This document shows, in pieces, positions 34,702 to 45,728 of a stretch of 64,000 bases of DNA (the stretch's first letter is position 1; every line of letters begins with the position of its first letter). Origin of the DNA: Pyrenula massariospora (lineage: Eukaryota; Ascomycota; Eurotiomycetes; Pyrenulales; Pyrenulaceae); assembly GCA_021030905.1 (NCBI GenBank), contig JAGFMI010000013.1:186001-250000 (forward strand). The letters are read 5' to 3'. The notes under the pieces are model-generated. The model was not told the DNA's origin, did no database searches, and was given only the letters and a program-made list of their open reading frames with translations. A program made the translations under genes and the position numbers.

Positions 34702-37646
34702 TCACATCTCCTCCACGGCGCAGTTGGGATGTAGAACATACACCGTACGCTGAGCTTGAGTGGAGCTCTGAGCGGCGTTTTCGTCCTCATCCATCAACCC
34801 TTCGCCACGGACTTGCATTATGATGTTGTCCTAGTCGATTTTAGAAGAGCTCATAAGATTGTCAAACAGTGAGAATGGAATGGACATACCTTTATCATTC
34901 TCTTGAGCACTTTCTTGCAGAGTTCCCGCTCATTCTCCAATGCTTCTTCGTCCTCAATTTCTTCCTCTACAGATTCTAGATAGTGTGTGATGAGATCTTC
35001 TTCCTCAAGTCCCTCTCCTGTCGTCATTTCCTCCTCATTCACTCTCCTCGCAAGCACGTTCATCATCTTGTTATATTTATCCCACGTGATCTTGGTCTTT
35101 GGTCTCGTCTGTGCTGGGGTCTGGCTTTGCCTGGCATTTCCTCCTTCTCTCGCTTCTTCGTCGTCCTCAGCACCTCCCTCACCCATCGGGCTGTCGCCAT
35201 TACTGTCCGCTGCTCCTGGCCCCGCAGTATTACTGAGGTCGTCCAAGGCTCCATCCATGTCTTCATCATCAACCTCCACATCATCCTTTTCTATGCTGAT
35301 AATACTCATCTTCAACAAGTTCGCTGCCTCGGTAACCATCGCCTCACTCACATCGTCAACACAATTGGCCTTAGCGACCGCCTCGCTTAACCGGATCAAG
35401 CTTTCCAGTTGCCTCGTCGTCACCCGATAGGAATTTCGTCCGGCTCCGCCTTGACTGTCGTTTGCGCGAAGCTCTTTGTACTTCTCTACAAGCAGCTTCT
35501 TCGCGCCGGAAGTGAATGTTGGCTTGAATGTTCGCGCAAAACGGATGTATCGCTGTAGTTGCTCGGTTGAGAACTCAGGGGTAATTGAGTCGTCGCGGAG
35601 GGCATGTAGATTGACAATGTGGGAAGCTAAATGCCGGTCAATGGCTTCATTGCACTCGTCAAGGATCACGAAGAAAAGGTCAAAGCGGGACATGATGGGA
35701 GCAGAGAGATTGATATTGGCTCGGAGCGTGGATTTGCGGTTGTAGCGACCCCCAACAGGATTTGCTGCGGCCAGTATGGAGGTGCGAGCATTGAGAGTAG
35801 CTTGAATGCCAGCCTTAGCGATGGAGATGGTCTGTTGTTCCATGGCTTCGTGGATGGCGACTTGGTCAGAAATATCCATTTTGTCGAACTCGTCGATGCA
35901 GCATATGCCGCTATCGGAAAGCATGAGCGCGCCGGCTTCGATCGTTGATTCTCCGGTTTCCTCATCACGGACAACAGCTGCAGTAAGACCGGCTGCGGAG
36001 GAGGCTTTACCCGAGGTGTAAACTGCACGTGGAAGGAAGGACGAGATGTATTTAAGGAATTGAGATTTAGACGTGGAAGGATCGCCAACAATGCAAACAT
36101 TGATGTCTCCTCGAAGAGCCATGCCTTCAGGGGTCTGTTTAGAGACGCCCCCAAGAAGTTGAAGAAGGAGACCCTTCTTAACAATCTCATGGCCATAGAC
36201 CATTGGGGCGAGAGAGTTGACGAGGCGGCTGTAGATATGTGGTGTGTGTACCATGAATTTGAGGTCGTCAATTTCGGCAGGTGTTAGAGACTCGAGGTAT
36301 GCCTCTTGAGCCTTTTCGCCGGTATCATGCAGATCGGGAGACTCAGATTGATTGAGGGAATTAAGAATATTATAGCTAGTTCCGTTGAGCTGCTGGTTTG
36401 CTGACTGGCCTTGTGTGCTGGTGTCTGGACTAGAAAAGCACGCTAGGAATGCCATCCGGTAAGTCAAGTCGCGTACACCTAGGGACTTGAGACCGGAGAC
36501 ACCTGAGCCTCCAGCATCGGCACCACGAAAATTGCGGTTGTCCTTCGATGCTTCAGGGCGGACTCCTGGTAAATTGAGCTGAGAGACATCTGGTACCACA
36601 ATCAGCGTGCCAGTGAATATGGTCTTCTCGCCAGGCTTTGTACGATCGACTTGCTCGCCACGGAGAATCACATCCATCGTTCGAGGCATGCTGCCAGTTG
36701 GAATCTCAGACGAATTCTCTTGAATACGACATCGTTGCCAGTCAACGAATGTGCTACTGCGAATATCTAGCCGCCAGTCGCTCTTGTTGTTGCAAGTGAT
36801 ATTGGGACAAATCGAGGGCTCGGTGTAGCGAAAAGTCTGCTCTACATTTGAGACGACATTCTGGCAGTGTTCACAGACAAAGGTAGCTAGGCTCAATTCA
36901 GGCCGCACTTCTGATGTTCTCGTGACTGTGCCTGAAATCGAGAGAAGCTTGCCAATCTGATCTGTTCGAAGCTGACGCACCCGCGAAACCAATGGCAAAT
37001 TGTAAAAGGCCAGTGTAAACACCTTATCTGTCTGTTGATTGACTGTCTTTGAACCTTGGGTTCCGGTTTCGCTGCTTGCATTCGCTCCCAAAGATGTGCT
37101 CGCTTGTGATGATGTGCTGGCCATCTGCCTGTGATCTTTGAAGTATGTCGGCTCGTACTTGGCGATCAAGTTGTGGAGCGCCTTTGTGAGAAATGGCAGG
37201 AACCGGTAATACTGGGCTGCTATGGCATCTGCCAGCGTCGGCTCCTCCAAAGCCAGTAAATGCCTGTAGTCGACATACATTGTCGACAACTGATATTCCT
37301 TCAGTCCATGAATTTGATTAATATAGTATTTGTCGGTTTTCAATTCGCTCGAGGGCGGTAATCCCGAAGCCGGCGGTTCCTCTGAATGCGACTCAAGGAA
37401 ATCTTCAAAAGCTTGCTGGACCTTCTCTCCAGCTCTGTCGACGACTTTCTGAACATCTCGCGTTCGAGCTCTTGCAGCAATAACTTCTTCCTCTAGGAGA
37501 CCATCTGCGTCTGACATAGGATTACCGCTCTCCGAAAGGGTACCTTGAGGGTGGGAGGACTGTGGAGGATGACCATCTTTTTTCGATTGTGGCGAGCCGC
37601 CTTGAAAGGCGTCAGAGCGCAATACGGCATCGACAAGAGAAGACAT
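34702..37646 (-). CDS. mcm6: DNA replication licensing factor MCM6
   Basis: Exons 37646-34890 and 34830-34702 with a 59-bp GT-AG intron give 961 aa. An N-terminal OB/zinc domain has Cys pairs in FVCEHCQN and CPNITC. The AAA+ core carries Walker A GDPSTSKS, Walker B CIDEFD and the arginine finger in SRFD. The sequence ELSLATFVCEHC and the insert rich in Asp/Glu near residues 800-850 fit MCM6 rather than the other five subunits. It is one of six subunits of the replicative helicase. I chose the Met at 37646 (MSSLVDAVL); the frame is open 49 codons further up, but that stretch includes the putative MCB element. The second exon adds the usual short C-terminal winged-helix end. Confidence 0.93.
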
Positions 37647-37983
37647 CTTGGGGTTTGTCGTGATATGAAGATGTAGGGAAAGTCGCAGCAGTTGGAAGCA
37701 ATTGACGGTCGACCAGAGAAGACGCGCTGCTACGCGTCGCGAGATTAGCGCGGCACGCTTGAAAGTGTCTGCATTAGCGTCGGCGTGGGACATGTCTTGG
37801 CATACTAGTTACCATATCAAACTAATCCGCTTTAAGACAGGGTAAACAATCACCGCCGCATGTCGCATGGATTAGTACCAGGTACTAGGTTAACCTGCTC
37901 TTCCTAGTTTTCTCAAGACATAGCATTCACCGGAGGCCCTCGCTTGACATCCAACTCATATTTCAAAAGGTGGCCTGTAAATC
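37647..37983. promoter_or_regulatory. divergent MCM6/NUF2 promoter
   Basis: A 337-bp space with both start codons facing outward. It contains one MluI cell-cycle box, listed separately, and a second ACGCG core at 37722-37726. Both genes are cell-cycle genes, so shared control is a reasonable inference. Confidence 0.6.
37732..37737. promoter_or_regulatory. MCB element (ACGCGT)
   Basis: The palindromic six-base MluI cell-cycle box lies about 86 bp before the chosen MCM6 start. In yeasts MBF binds this element to drive G1/S genes including MCM genes. Seen directly; function inferred. Confidence 0.55.
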
Positions 37984-39473
37984 ATGAATTACAACAACAG
38001 AATGAGTCAACAATTCAGAGGAAGTCAGCAACCGCAAGGTCGTGTTAAGAAGAAAGAGGATGATCCAGATGCATTCATGCGCCTGGTAAGTCTACGCATT
38101 GAATATACAATGCCGCAAATACTAACAGAGCCTATAGGCAGATAATGAGATCGCAGGCTGTATCAGTGATATTGGTGTTCCATTTACGCCGGCCGATCTA
38201 CAAAAGCCTAACCCGCAACATATCCAACTTATATTCGAATGGCTAGCAGAACTCCTCATGAATGCGACCCGGGAAACCATCGACCCCGCGATGCGTGCTG
38301 CAGCCGAGGATGTGTGTGGTGACTACATGGAGATTGTGCCAGTAGACACTCGGAATTTAATGGGATTCTTCATGAGCTTGCGAAAGCTACTGGTTGAGTG
38401 CGGAGTACATGACTTCTCATTTGGAGATCTCGTTCGACCGACGCATCAACGTCTCGTCAAGATATTCTCTTACGTGATAAATTTCGTTCGCTTTCGGGAG
38501 TCTCAGACGTCGGTTATCGATGAGAATTTCAACAAATCAGAGTCTACAAAAGAACAAATAGAGGCACTGTACGCAGGGAACCAGGATATGGAACAGCGTC
38601 TAGAGGACCTGAAAAGAAACAGCCAAGCAATGGAGCTTCAGTCCAAGGAGAAGACGAAACGTAATGAAGAAGTGAAAGCGAAGCTGCTTGAATTAAATCA
38701 GTCTCAGAAAGGGACTGCAGAGCAGTATGAGCGATTGCGGGCAGAACGAACCAAAAGGCAGAAGCTGCGAGATGAGCGAAACGAAAAGCTTACCAGGAGT
38801 CGACAGGAAAGCGAAAAATTAAAGCCTTATGTGCTCCAAAGCCCTGGTGCTCTACAATCGGCATTAGCGGACCTGTCAGACAATCTAGCCCGGGATAAAG
38901 GGAAGATTGACACGCTTGAGCGGAGAACGAGGGCACTCCAAACGTCCTCGGATAGTTTTGGCATTGTTATGAATGATGTGCAAGGATGCGTCAAGGTTCT
39001 CGAGGACGTCTCAGCTGAGATACAGAAGGAAGAAGAAGAAGACTCTAAGGCGTCAAAGAATCGAGAAGCGCTCACAGATCGGGGAAACAACGTACGTGAG
39101 GTCGAGCAGCGAGAGAAACTACTCCAAAGACAGTTGGCACGGTGGAATGAGCGGACAGACGAGTTGAGGCAGAAGAGTAAGGAGAAGGCTCGGGCGGCGC
39201 AGGAAAGAATGGATGAGCTCCGGGCTACTCAAAAACAGCTGAGAGAAGAGAGGGCTGATAAGGGCCGAGAGATGGAGAGGCGGAGGGTACGAATCGAGCA
39301 GACTGAAAAGAAGGTAAGGAGACCGATTTTGCTAATTAGTGCCCTGCTGACTTCTCTAGATGGCTGATCTTAAAGAGAATATCGAGAACGAGGTGCACAG
39401 TGCGCATGAGGAATATTTGAAGCTGGAGAGCCACATCAAGCTGTACATTACGGAGATGGAGCAGTGTATATGA
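37984..39473 (+). CDS. nuf2: kinetochore protein Nuf2
   Basis: Exons 37984-38085, 38138-39313 and 39360-39473 give 463 aa, the normal Nuf2 length. After a Gln/Asn-rich start comes the calponin-homology-like domain ([52 protein letters not shown]). Long heptad-rich coiled coil follows from about residue 165 to the end. Nuf2 pairs with Ndc80 in the microtubule-binding NDC80 complex. The start exon is short and supported by the conserved ADNEIAGCI after the first junction. Divergent with MCM6. Confidence 0.93.
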
Positions 39474-39616
39474 GCTCATGCAATAAGGAGAAATGATGTT
39501 GCGGCATCTTTCAACTGCTCTAATACTGGCATAGGTTGAGACGCGGCTTTCGTCTTGCTTGTTTGTTTTGAGGAGGAATTAGCATGGTGTTCGGCTGTTG
39601 CATCTTTAAATTATTT

Positions 39617-40297
39617 TCAAATGCTCCCAACAAAATGAAACCACCGCTTCGCAACCCTCTCAACGGGCACTGACGTTCTTGCCCAATTCTCGCCCCCTGT
39701 TCCCATTTTGATAGAGTCACTGAGAAGCGGTACCTGCACGTCCCACAGCCTCGAACCCTGGTAAGCACTCTCAGGGTGACGCGGGTCGCCGATTTCTGAG
39801 AGCAGCAAAGGCATTTTCAGTCGTGCTGCTACTTCAACTGCCAGAGAAAAGGTTCGAGAGAGTCCTTGGGCAGAGAATTCGGATGTGGCGAAGTGGAGGG
39901 AGATTGCGTCGATAATAAGTAGTAAAGATTTGGATGACTCCTGCGGCTGCTCGAAAGACAAGTTATGTGGTAATGTCGACAAGTAGGCTCGAAGAGAGTC
40001 AACACTTGGACAGTACGCCATACGGACTTTGCTGGCTCCTGCTATCGCACCCAAGGTAGGATGGAAGAGGCTGGTAGTTTTCAATGGGGTGTTCTCTGCC
40101 TGAGCAGCACCGCTCTCATCACAACCACGCGCAATTTCTGAGCGAACGGTATCTTCGGGACAAGCAAGCACTTGCTTTAGGAAAGTCTCTCTCTTGGTGC
40201 ATATGATGAGCTTAACAGAAGTGTATTCGCTGTGCAGTATATCATCCAGCATCTTTGCAACATTCTCGTAGTTTGCCACTTTGGGTTTCATAGTCAT
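39617..40297 (-). CDS. unknown 226-aa protein, possibly RecA-like fold
   Basis: A single-exon frame starting MTMKPKVANYENVAKML at 40297, convergent with NUF2 (143 bp between stops) and divergent with the AP-3 beta gene. A hydrophobic strand LLLIIDAISLHF near residue 125 looks like a Walker B strand, followed by a helix and MPLLLSEIGDP. The end ARTSVPVERVAKRWFHFV resembles the last strands of RecA-like proteins. No Walker A loop is present, so if RecA-like it would be a non-ATPase member. I cannot assign a family; the placement between single-copy genes and the balanced composition make it a real gene. Confidence 0.7.
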   Translation of the reverse strand: MTMKPKVANYENVAKMLDDILHSEYTSVKLIICTKRETFLKQVLACPEDTVRSEIARGCDESGAAQAENTPLKTTSLFHPTLGAIAGASKVRMAYCPSVDSLRAYLSTLPHNLSFEQPQESSKSLLLIIDAISLHFATSEFSAQGLSRTFSLAVEVAARLKMPLLLSEIGDPRHPESAYQGSRLWDVQVPLLSDSIKMGTGGENWARTSVPVERVAKRWFHFVGSI

Positions 40298-40691
40298 AAG
40301 CAGGAAAACCGGAAAAAGGTGGTTGAAAAGAAAGCTGCCGTCGATTCCATTTTCAATTTAAAGATACACAATTGTGAGGTCGTTAGGGAAATTCAGATCG
40401 GTTTTCTTGGACTCTGAAAGTGTGGACAAGACGGAAAGGTACGACGGGCTAATGGAGGTAAAAGAAAAGAACCTCAACTTTTTCTCGGAACACAACCTTG
40501 TTATTCATATTATTGCTTCTGCTTAACACTATTGTAATTTGAAAGATTTAGCATTAAAAGAATGCTCATAATAGCACAGAAATGACAAAACGATACGCTT
40601 GCAACTCACAAAAATCGAGTTCCAAAGCATTGCCTCACTTTATTCATGCTTGACAAGCCCACGTAAGTCCAAGGGTCACCATCTGCTCGGA
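40298..40691. other. divergent promoter region
   Basis: Separates the unknown 226-aa gene and the AP-3 beta gene. AT-rich around 40480-40580; nothing else is seen. Confidence 0.45.
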
Positions 40692-43141
40692 ATGGATTCT
40701 GTATCAAGGGTTTCGTCCATGCTCGAAAATGGTAAGATATTTTCGGCCTTCACTTTACTTAATCTAACTGTAAAAAGCTCGCGATCTTACAGTTGAAGCT
40801 GCTCATACAGCAGCAATTTCACGAAGCAGCAGGTCTACCGCATCAAGAAATATTCCAACAGCTCAGGTCAAGAAGTTACTGGACAGCCGCAATGACCGCG
40901 AAATTATCGAAGGCCTGAGAAAGGTCATTACAGTATGAAGCTCCTCAGATTAAGTCTTAATGTTTCTACTCACACCCTTTGCAGCTAATGTACCGATCGC
41001 AACCATGTCTTACGTACTTTTCTGCCGTAGTGAAAAATGTAGCAAACCCGAATTTCGATATCAAGAAGCTTGTGTACCTCTACCTATTGAATTATGCGGA
41101 ATCGGAGCCAGATTTAGCGCTGCTGTCAATCAACGCAATTCAGAAGTCCTTGACCGACCAGAATCCCCAGGTTCGAGCACTGGCTCTCCGAACGATGTCT
41201 GGTATCCGAGTCCCTGTCATCAGCCAGATCGTCTCGTTGGCTATCAAAAGAGGCTGTGGTGATATGAGCCCTCTGGTTCGTAAAGCCGCGGCGCTGGCCA
41301 TCCCGAAGTGCTATAGACTAGATCCAAACACGTTGCCTCAATTGCTGGACTACATATCAAGCTTGCTCGGCGACAAACAGTATTTCGTCACTGGCCCTGC
41401 TGTGATGGCTTTCCTGGAGATATGTCCGGATCGAATCGACCTAATACATCCGCATTATCGCAGCCTTGTCAAGAAGCTTGTGGACATGGATGAGTGGAGT
41501 CAGCTTGCAACACTACGTCTTCTTACTTTCTACTCTAGGAAATGCTTCCCACGACGCACTGAGCGCAAGAAAGTGCTCGTGAAGAAAGGTTTCTACGAAG
41601 ACGAAGCTGATGAAGAGCAAGAGACTGGTCATGAAGTGCAAGTCCTCGATTCAGATCTAGATCTCTTACTGAAAGCCTGCAAGCCGTTGCTGCTGAGCAG
41701 AAATTCCGCAGTGATCCTGAGCGTCGTGCGCTGCTTTTTGTATCTCGGCACAGAAGAACACCTTGCGGCCTGCGTTGAGCCTTTGTTGATCATCTTAAGA
41801 GGATCTGAGGATATCTTACCCGTGGCTTTATACAATATCGTGACCCTGGCTTTGATCATACCTGACGCTTTTGCTCCATATGCAGGTCATTTCTTTATAC
41901 GCTCCTCAGACCCCCCCGACATTTGGCGCCTCAAAATCGAAACACTAACTCTTTTGTTTCCACATGCTGGCAGATATGTCCAGAACGTCATTCTTGACGA
42001 GTTAGAACACTTCTCCCATAACGATGACATCGAGCTCGTGCGCGAAAGTGTTCGTGCCATCGGGCGATGTGCGCAAAGTGTTACCAGCTCCTCAGCGCGA
42101 TGTTTTCATGTCCTATTAAACCAAATTTCCAGTACCGATGACAACTTGGTCTCTGTTTCCCTGACTGTTGTAAGACATTTGATTCAACAAAATCCAACCG
42201 CGCATCAGTCGACGGTTGTGCGTCTCGCACAGAATCTTGACGGGATAACGAATGCCGACGCCCGAGCTAACATCATATGGCTAGTTGGCGAGTTTGCTGG
42301 CGTGAATCCTGACAACAATATTGCCCCTGACGTCTTGCGAATCTTGATCAAGAATTTCGCGTTTGAGTCAGAAGCTGCAAAGCAACAGATAGTTCTCCTG
42401 GCCGCGAAAGTCTACTTGATACACCTGCAGAGCCAAGAGAAGTACTCTCAAGCAACAAACGAACCCGAAAATGACGGCAACGAAAAGGGCTACGACACGT
42501 ACAGTGCTTTAAACGAAAAAGAACCCAATCATCCGATCCCCGCCCTCTGGAACTACCTCCAGCAGCTCGTCCGCTACGACACCTCCTACGACATCCGCGA
42601 CCGCGCGCGCCTCTTCAAATCCCTCCTAGCAACCCCCTCCTCGACCCAGCTCGCCAGCCTCCTCCTCCAAGCGCCAAAACCCGTCCCCCACCAGCCCAGC
42701 CCGTCCGAAAGCCGCAGAGGCATTCTCCTCGGCACGTCGACCCTGGTCGTCGGGCCCGAAGGCGGCTTCAAGGGCCTCCCTGGCTACGAAGATCTGCCGG
42801 AGTGGGTGGAGGAGGGTGCGGAGCCGGATCCCGCGCTGCGGGACGGGCCGGAGGCGGCGCAGGAGTATGGGGAGGCGAGGGTGGTTCCGGCGAGTGAGAG
42901 GTTGGAGGAGGCGATGAGGGAGCAGGGGAAGAAGGTTGGGAGGGATGCGACGTTGGATGATTGGCTGGATGAAGGGGAGACGGAGAGTGAGACGGAGAGC
43001 GAGACGGAGGAGGAGGAGAGTGAGGGGGGAAGTGAGGAAGAGGAGAGTGACGAGGATGAGGATGAGGAAAGCACTGATGAGAATGAGGAGCAAAGATCTG
43101 GGGAGCCTGCTGAAGGTAGCCGCCTGGTGGTAGAAAGCTGA
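40692..43141 (+). CDS. apl6: AP-3 complex subunit beta
   Basis: Exons 40692-40731, 40793-40932 and 40985-43141 (introns of 61 and 52 bp) give 778 aa. The adaptin N-terminal domain is complete: KKLLDSRNDREIIEGLRKV, then KKLVYLYLLNYAE, NPQVRALALRTMSGIRV and SPLVRKAAALAIPKCYRLD, characteristic of beta-adaptins. After residue 700 comes a highly acidic Ser/Glu hinge. No appendage domain follows, as in fungal AP-3 beta. AP-3 sorts cargo from the Golgi/endosome to the vacuole. Codon usage changes abruptly at about 42540 to GC-rich codons, C-rich first and G-rich after about 42790. Convergent with the next gene, 123 bp between stops. Confidence 0.93.
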
Positions 43142-43264
43142 TAGCGACCTCCAGGAAATGGCCTTGACATTATATAATATGCTACATGAGTGATGAGGAT
43201 TCTACAAGGTGGTTGTTCTAAAACCTAAATCTTTCAAGAAAGCGACACTTATCCATAGCGTGCT

Positions 43265-45086
43265 TTAACAACGCCCCACTTTCCACTTAGATATCCTACT
43301 CTGGACATCTTCCCATGTAATCGGGTTCCTCTTTTGGCCTTCAACCTCTCCTTCTTGCACTACAACGGTCGGCATGCCACTCCCAAGGCCTGGATTTCCG
43401 ACTTGTCCCCATAGAATCATCTTCGCCACGGACCGCAGTTCTGCCAGAGTGACTGCTTGAATTTTCTCGCACATCTCCGTCACACCAACTTTTTTCCCAT
43501 GAACTTGGACCTGTCGACCAAGATCTTCAAGCTCCACAAGACGAGACTCCAAATTCATGAGCAGTGAAGATTTGAGTTGATTCTTTGCTCGATTCACCTC
43601 GTTTGGTTGAAGGCTTGCAAGGCCGTTGTCGGGAAGTGTCAAAGCTTGGAGCTCCTTACACATCACGTCGACTAGCGCGAGAGCATGGCTAGGAGTGCAG
43701 GCTCCGGCAATGCCGAAAAGGCCACTATCTGTGTAACTGTGATTGAAGGACACGCAACTTTCAATCCACCCGTGCTGATTTAGAGCGTTGGTGTACAAGC
43801 GAGAATACATACCCTTGCCCGGGCCTCCGGCGGAAAAGGAGCCGCCTCCGCCTAGGAGCGTCTGCAGAATTGCAACGGCGTAGATCCAACGCGATGATAT
43901 AGGAACGGCCTCGAAAGCGATGTGGATATGTGTCAAGGCAGGTTGGAGGGGAGAAGTTGGGGGTGGTGTGGGCGGGAGTGCAAGAAAGCCGCCGGTATAT
44001 CGCGATGGGGTAGACAGGTCTAGCGTGGAAGGCTGCAGGAGAGACGGATCGAGGGGAGATACCGAAGCTCGAGAGGCGGATGAAGTAGACATATTCGCGA
44101 GAAAAGGGATTTTTGAGAGGAGCTTGTTGGTAGTTGAGGAGGAATAGGAGGAAGACGATGATGGAGGCGTTGAATGAGCCGAGTCTGAGGATGTTGATAT
44201 GCTTGATGATGAATTGTCTTTGAAAACCGTTGTTGTAGTATCAGCAGTCGTAGTGGCATCGAGCCTTGATAGGCTTTGTTCCGATCCTGGTTTCATGTCG
44301 CCGAAATATTGTTTGGTGAGTCGGACAGCTTCATCATGCTTCACCCCAGCAAAAGCCACGACCATCCTTTCTGGCTTGTAGAAAATGTCTCGGTAGCGGT
44401 TGAGCAGACCTTTTGACATGTCTGGCAACCGCTCAACTGGGCATAGTAACGGGTTTCCAAGGGTATTATTTTTGTAGGCAGCCATATGTACGACCTCCGG
44501 CACTATCAACTCAGGTTTGCCCCAAATCTCTTTGATTTCGTAATTAGCCGTATCTACTTGTTGCGCAACTTCTTCGTCTGTAATTTGGGCGTCTCTGATC
44601 GTTTCTGCGAGCAAACCAACCGCGGACGGTACAGCAGAATTGAAAGTAGCTGATTGATACATCATAGCCTCACGGGAGGAGGCACACTGTATGTTCCCGC
44701 CAAGCGTTTCCATTGATTCCAACATCTGATCGACAGTCCGTGATTTGGTGGACTTGAATGCCAGTCGGTCCACGAGATGGCTGCATCCGCGCAGACTGTC
44801 ATTCTCGTACCTGGAGCCTGCATCAATGTAGACACCGACGGCCGAAAATGGCCCAGGCAGAGATTCTGTCGCGACTCTGACCCCATTCGGAAGCTTAGTG
44901 ATCTGGTCAAGCTCGACGGGATCCTAGTGGGTGAGATGTCAATACCTTCAAGAAGGAAAGGTGTAGCTTTGTCGGGCATACCTTGTGGAGAGGGTCGGCC
45001 GCTGTAGCATAAGTTCTGTAGTTTATTCGCAAACGTTCCGGGCGTCGTGGGCGGTTGCGAATCAGTCTTGAGGCTGAGCGACGCAT
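43265..45086 (-). CDS. mas2: mitochondrial processing peptidase subunit alpha
   Basis: Exons 45086-44982 and 44923-43265 with a 58-bp intron give 587 aa. The start MRRSASRLIRNRPRRPERLR is an Arg-rich mitochondrial presequence; an in-frame stop shortly upstream fixes this ATG. VELDQITKLPNGVRVATES opens the M16 fold. The zinc site of the beta subunit is replaced by CSHLVDRLAFKST, as expected for the non-catalytic alpha subunit. The glycine-rich substrate loop GGGGSFSAGGPGKGMYSR is intact. A Ser-rich insert of about 40 residues lies between the two M16 halves. The enzyme removes presequences in the mitochondrial matrix. Confidence 0.94.
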
Positions 45087-45728
45087 TGCTCTGATTTTTG
45101 AGGCCTTTCAGCCTGGCGTTGAAGATGGATGGCCTCGAAAGGAGGGTTCGGCGAGTCTTTGAAATCTTCAGCCTTATCGCCGCTCGGAAATTCTGCGTCT
45201 CCACCGCGCTTTCTTCGGCAGCAGCCGCCGTATCCAACGTCACAGTCAATGTCGCTTCATTGCAGCTGATTGCTTTCTATCATCTATTCGAGGACAACGA
45301 TCGTCTACAGGGCGAAGGCGAATAATGGACGTGCTGTGAGAAACACGACGGTGTATTTGCACCTTGTGCAAGTTCCCGCAACCGTCCTCTTTCTCCACCT
45401 CAGGTGTCGATCAGGCGAACAGCCACACGACTGTTAGTGCGCCTTCCAGGTCCTATGCCAGTCCTTGGTGGCTCCGCAGACGATAGCCAACGACTTCGTC
45501 AGACCGGAACATTTTTCTTGCGAACTTAACCTTTTGAAAGCGGTTTGTTTGCTCACATTCATCGTCAAGTGTGATTTAAGATCGGCAATTCTCCGAAGCG
45601 ACTACGATGTGAGGACCAGCTCATTTGTCAAATCTGCCTTGTTGCCTCGAGATTAACCAGTGACACAGTAGAATCAAGGACTCGCAAGTCCAGCCCACCT
45701 CTTCCTTCACCAAGCAACTACGGTGTAA
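45087..45728. other. divergent promoter region (mas2 / dma1-like)
   Basis: No coding region is recognised. A plus-strand frame at 45098-45325 partly overlaps the 5' end of mas2 and is a shadow. Confidence 0.5.

Noticed and set aside
37647-37793. MCM6 N-terminal extension of 49 codons
   Set aside because: The frame is open but the stretch is atypical for MCM6 and contains the promoter MCB element; MSSLVDAVL at 37646 is the usual type of start.
42586-43170. Minus-strand frames opposite the AP-3 beta tail
   Set aside because: Leu/Arg- or Ser-rich shadow of the acidic Glu/Ser coding repeat.
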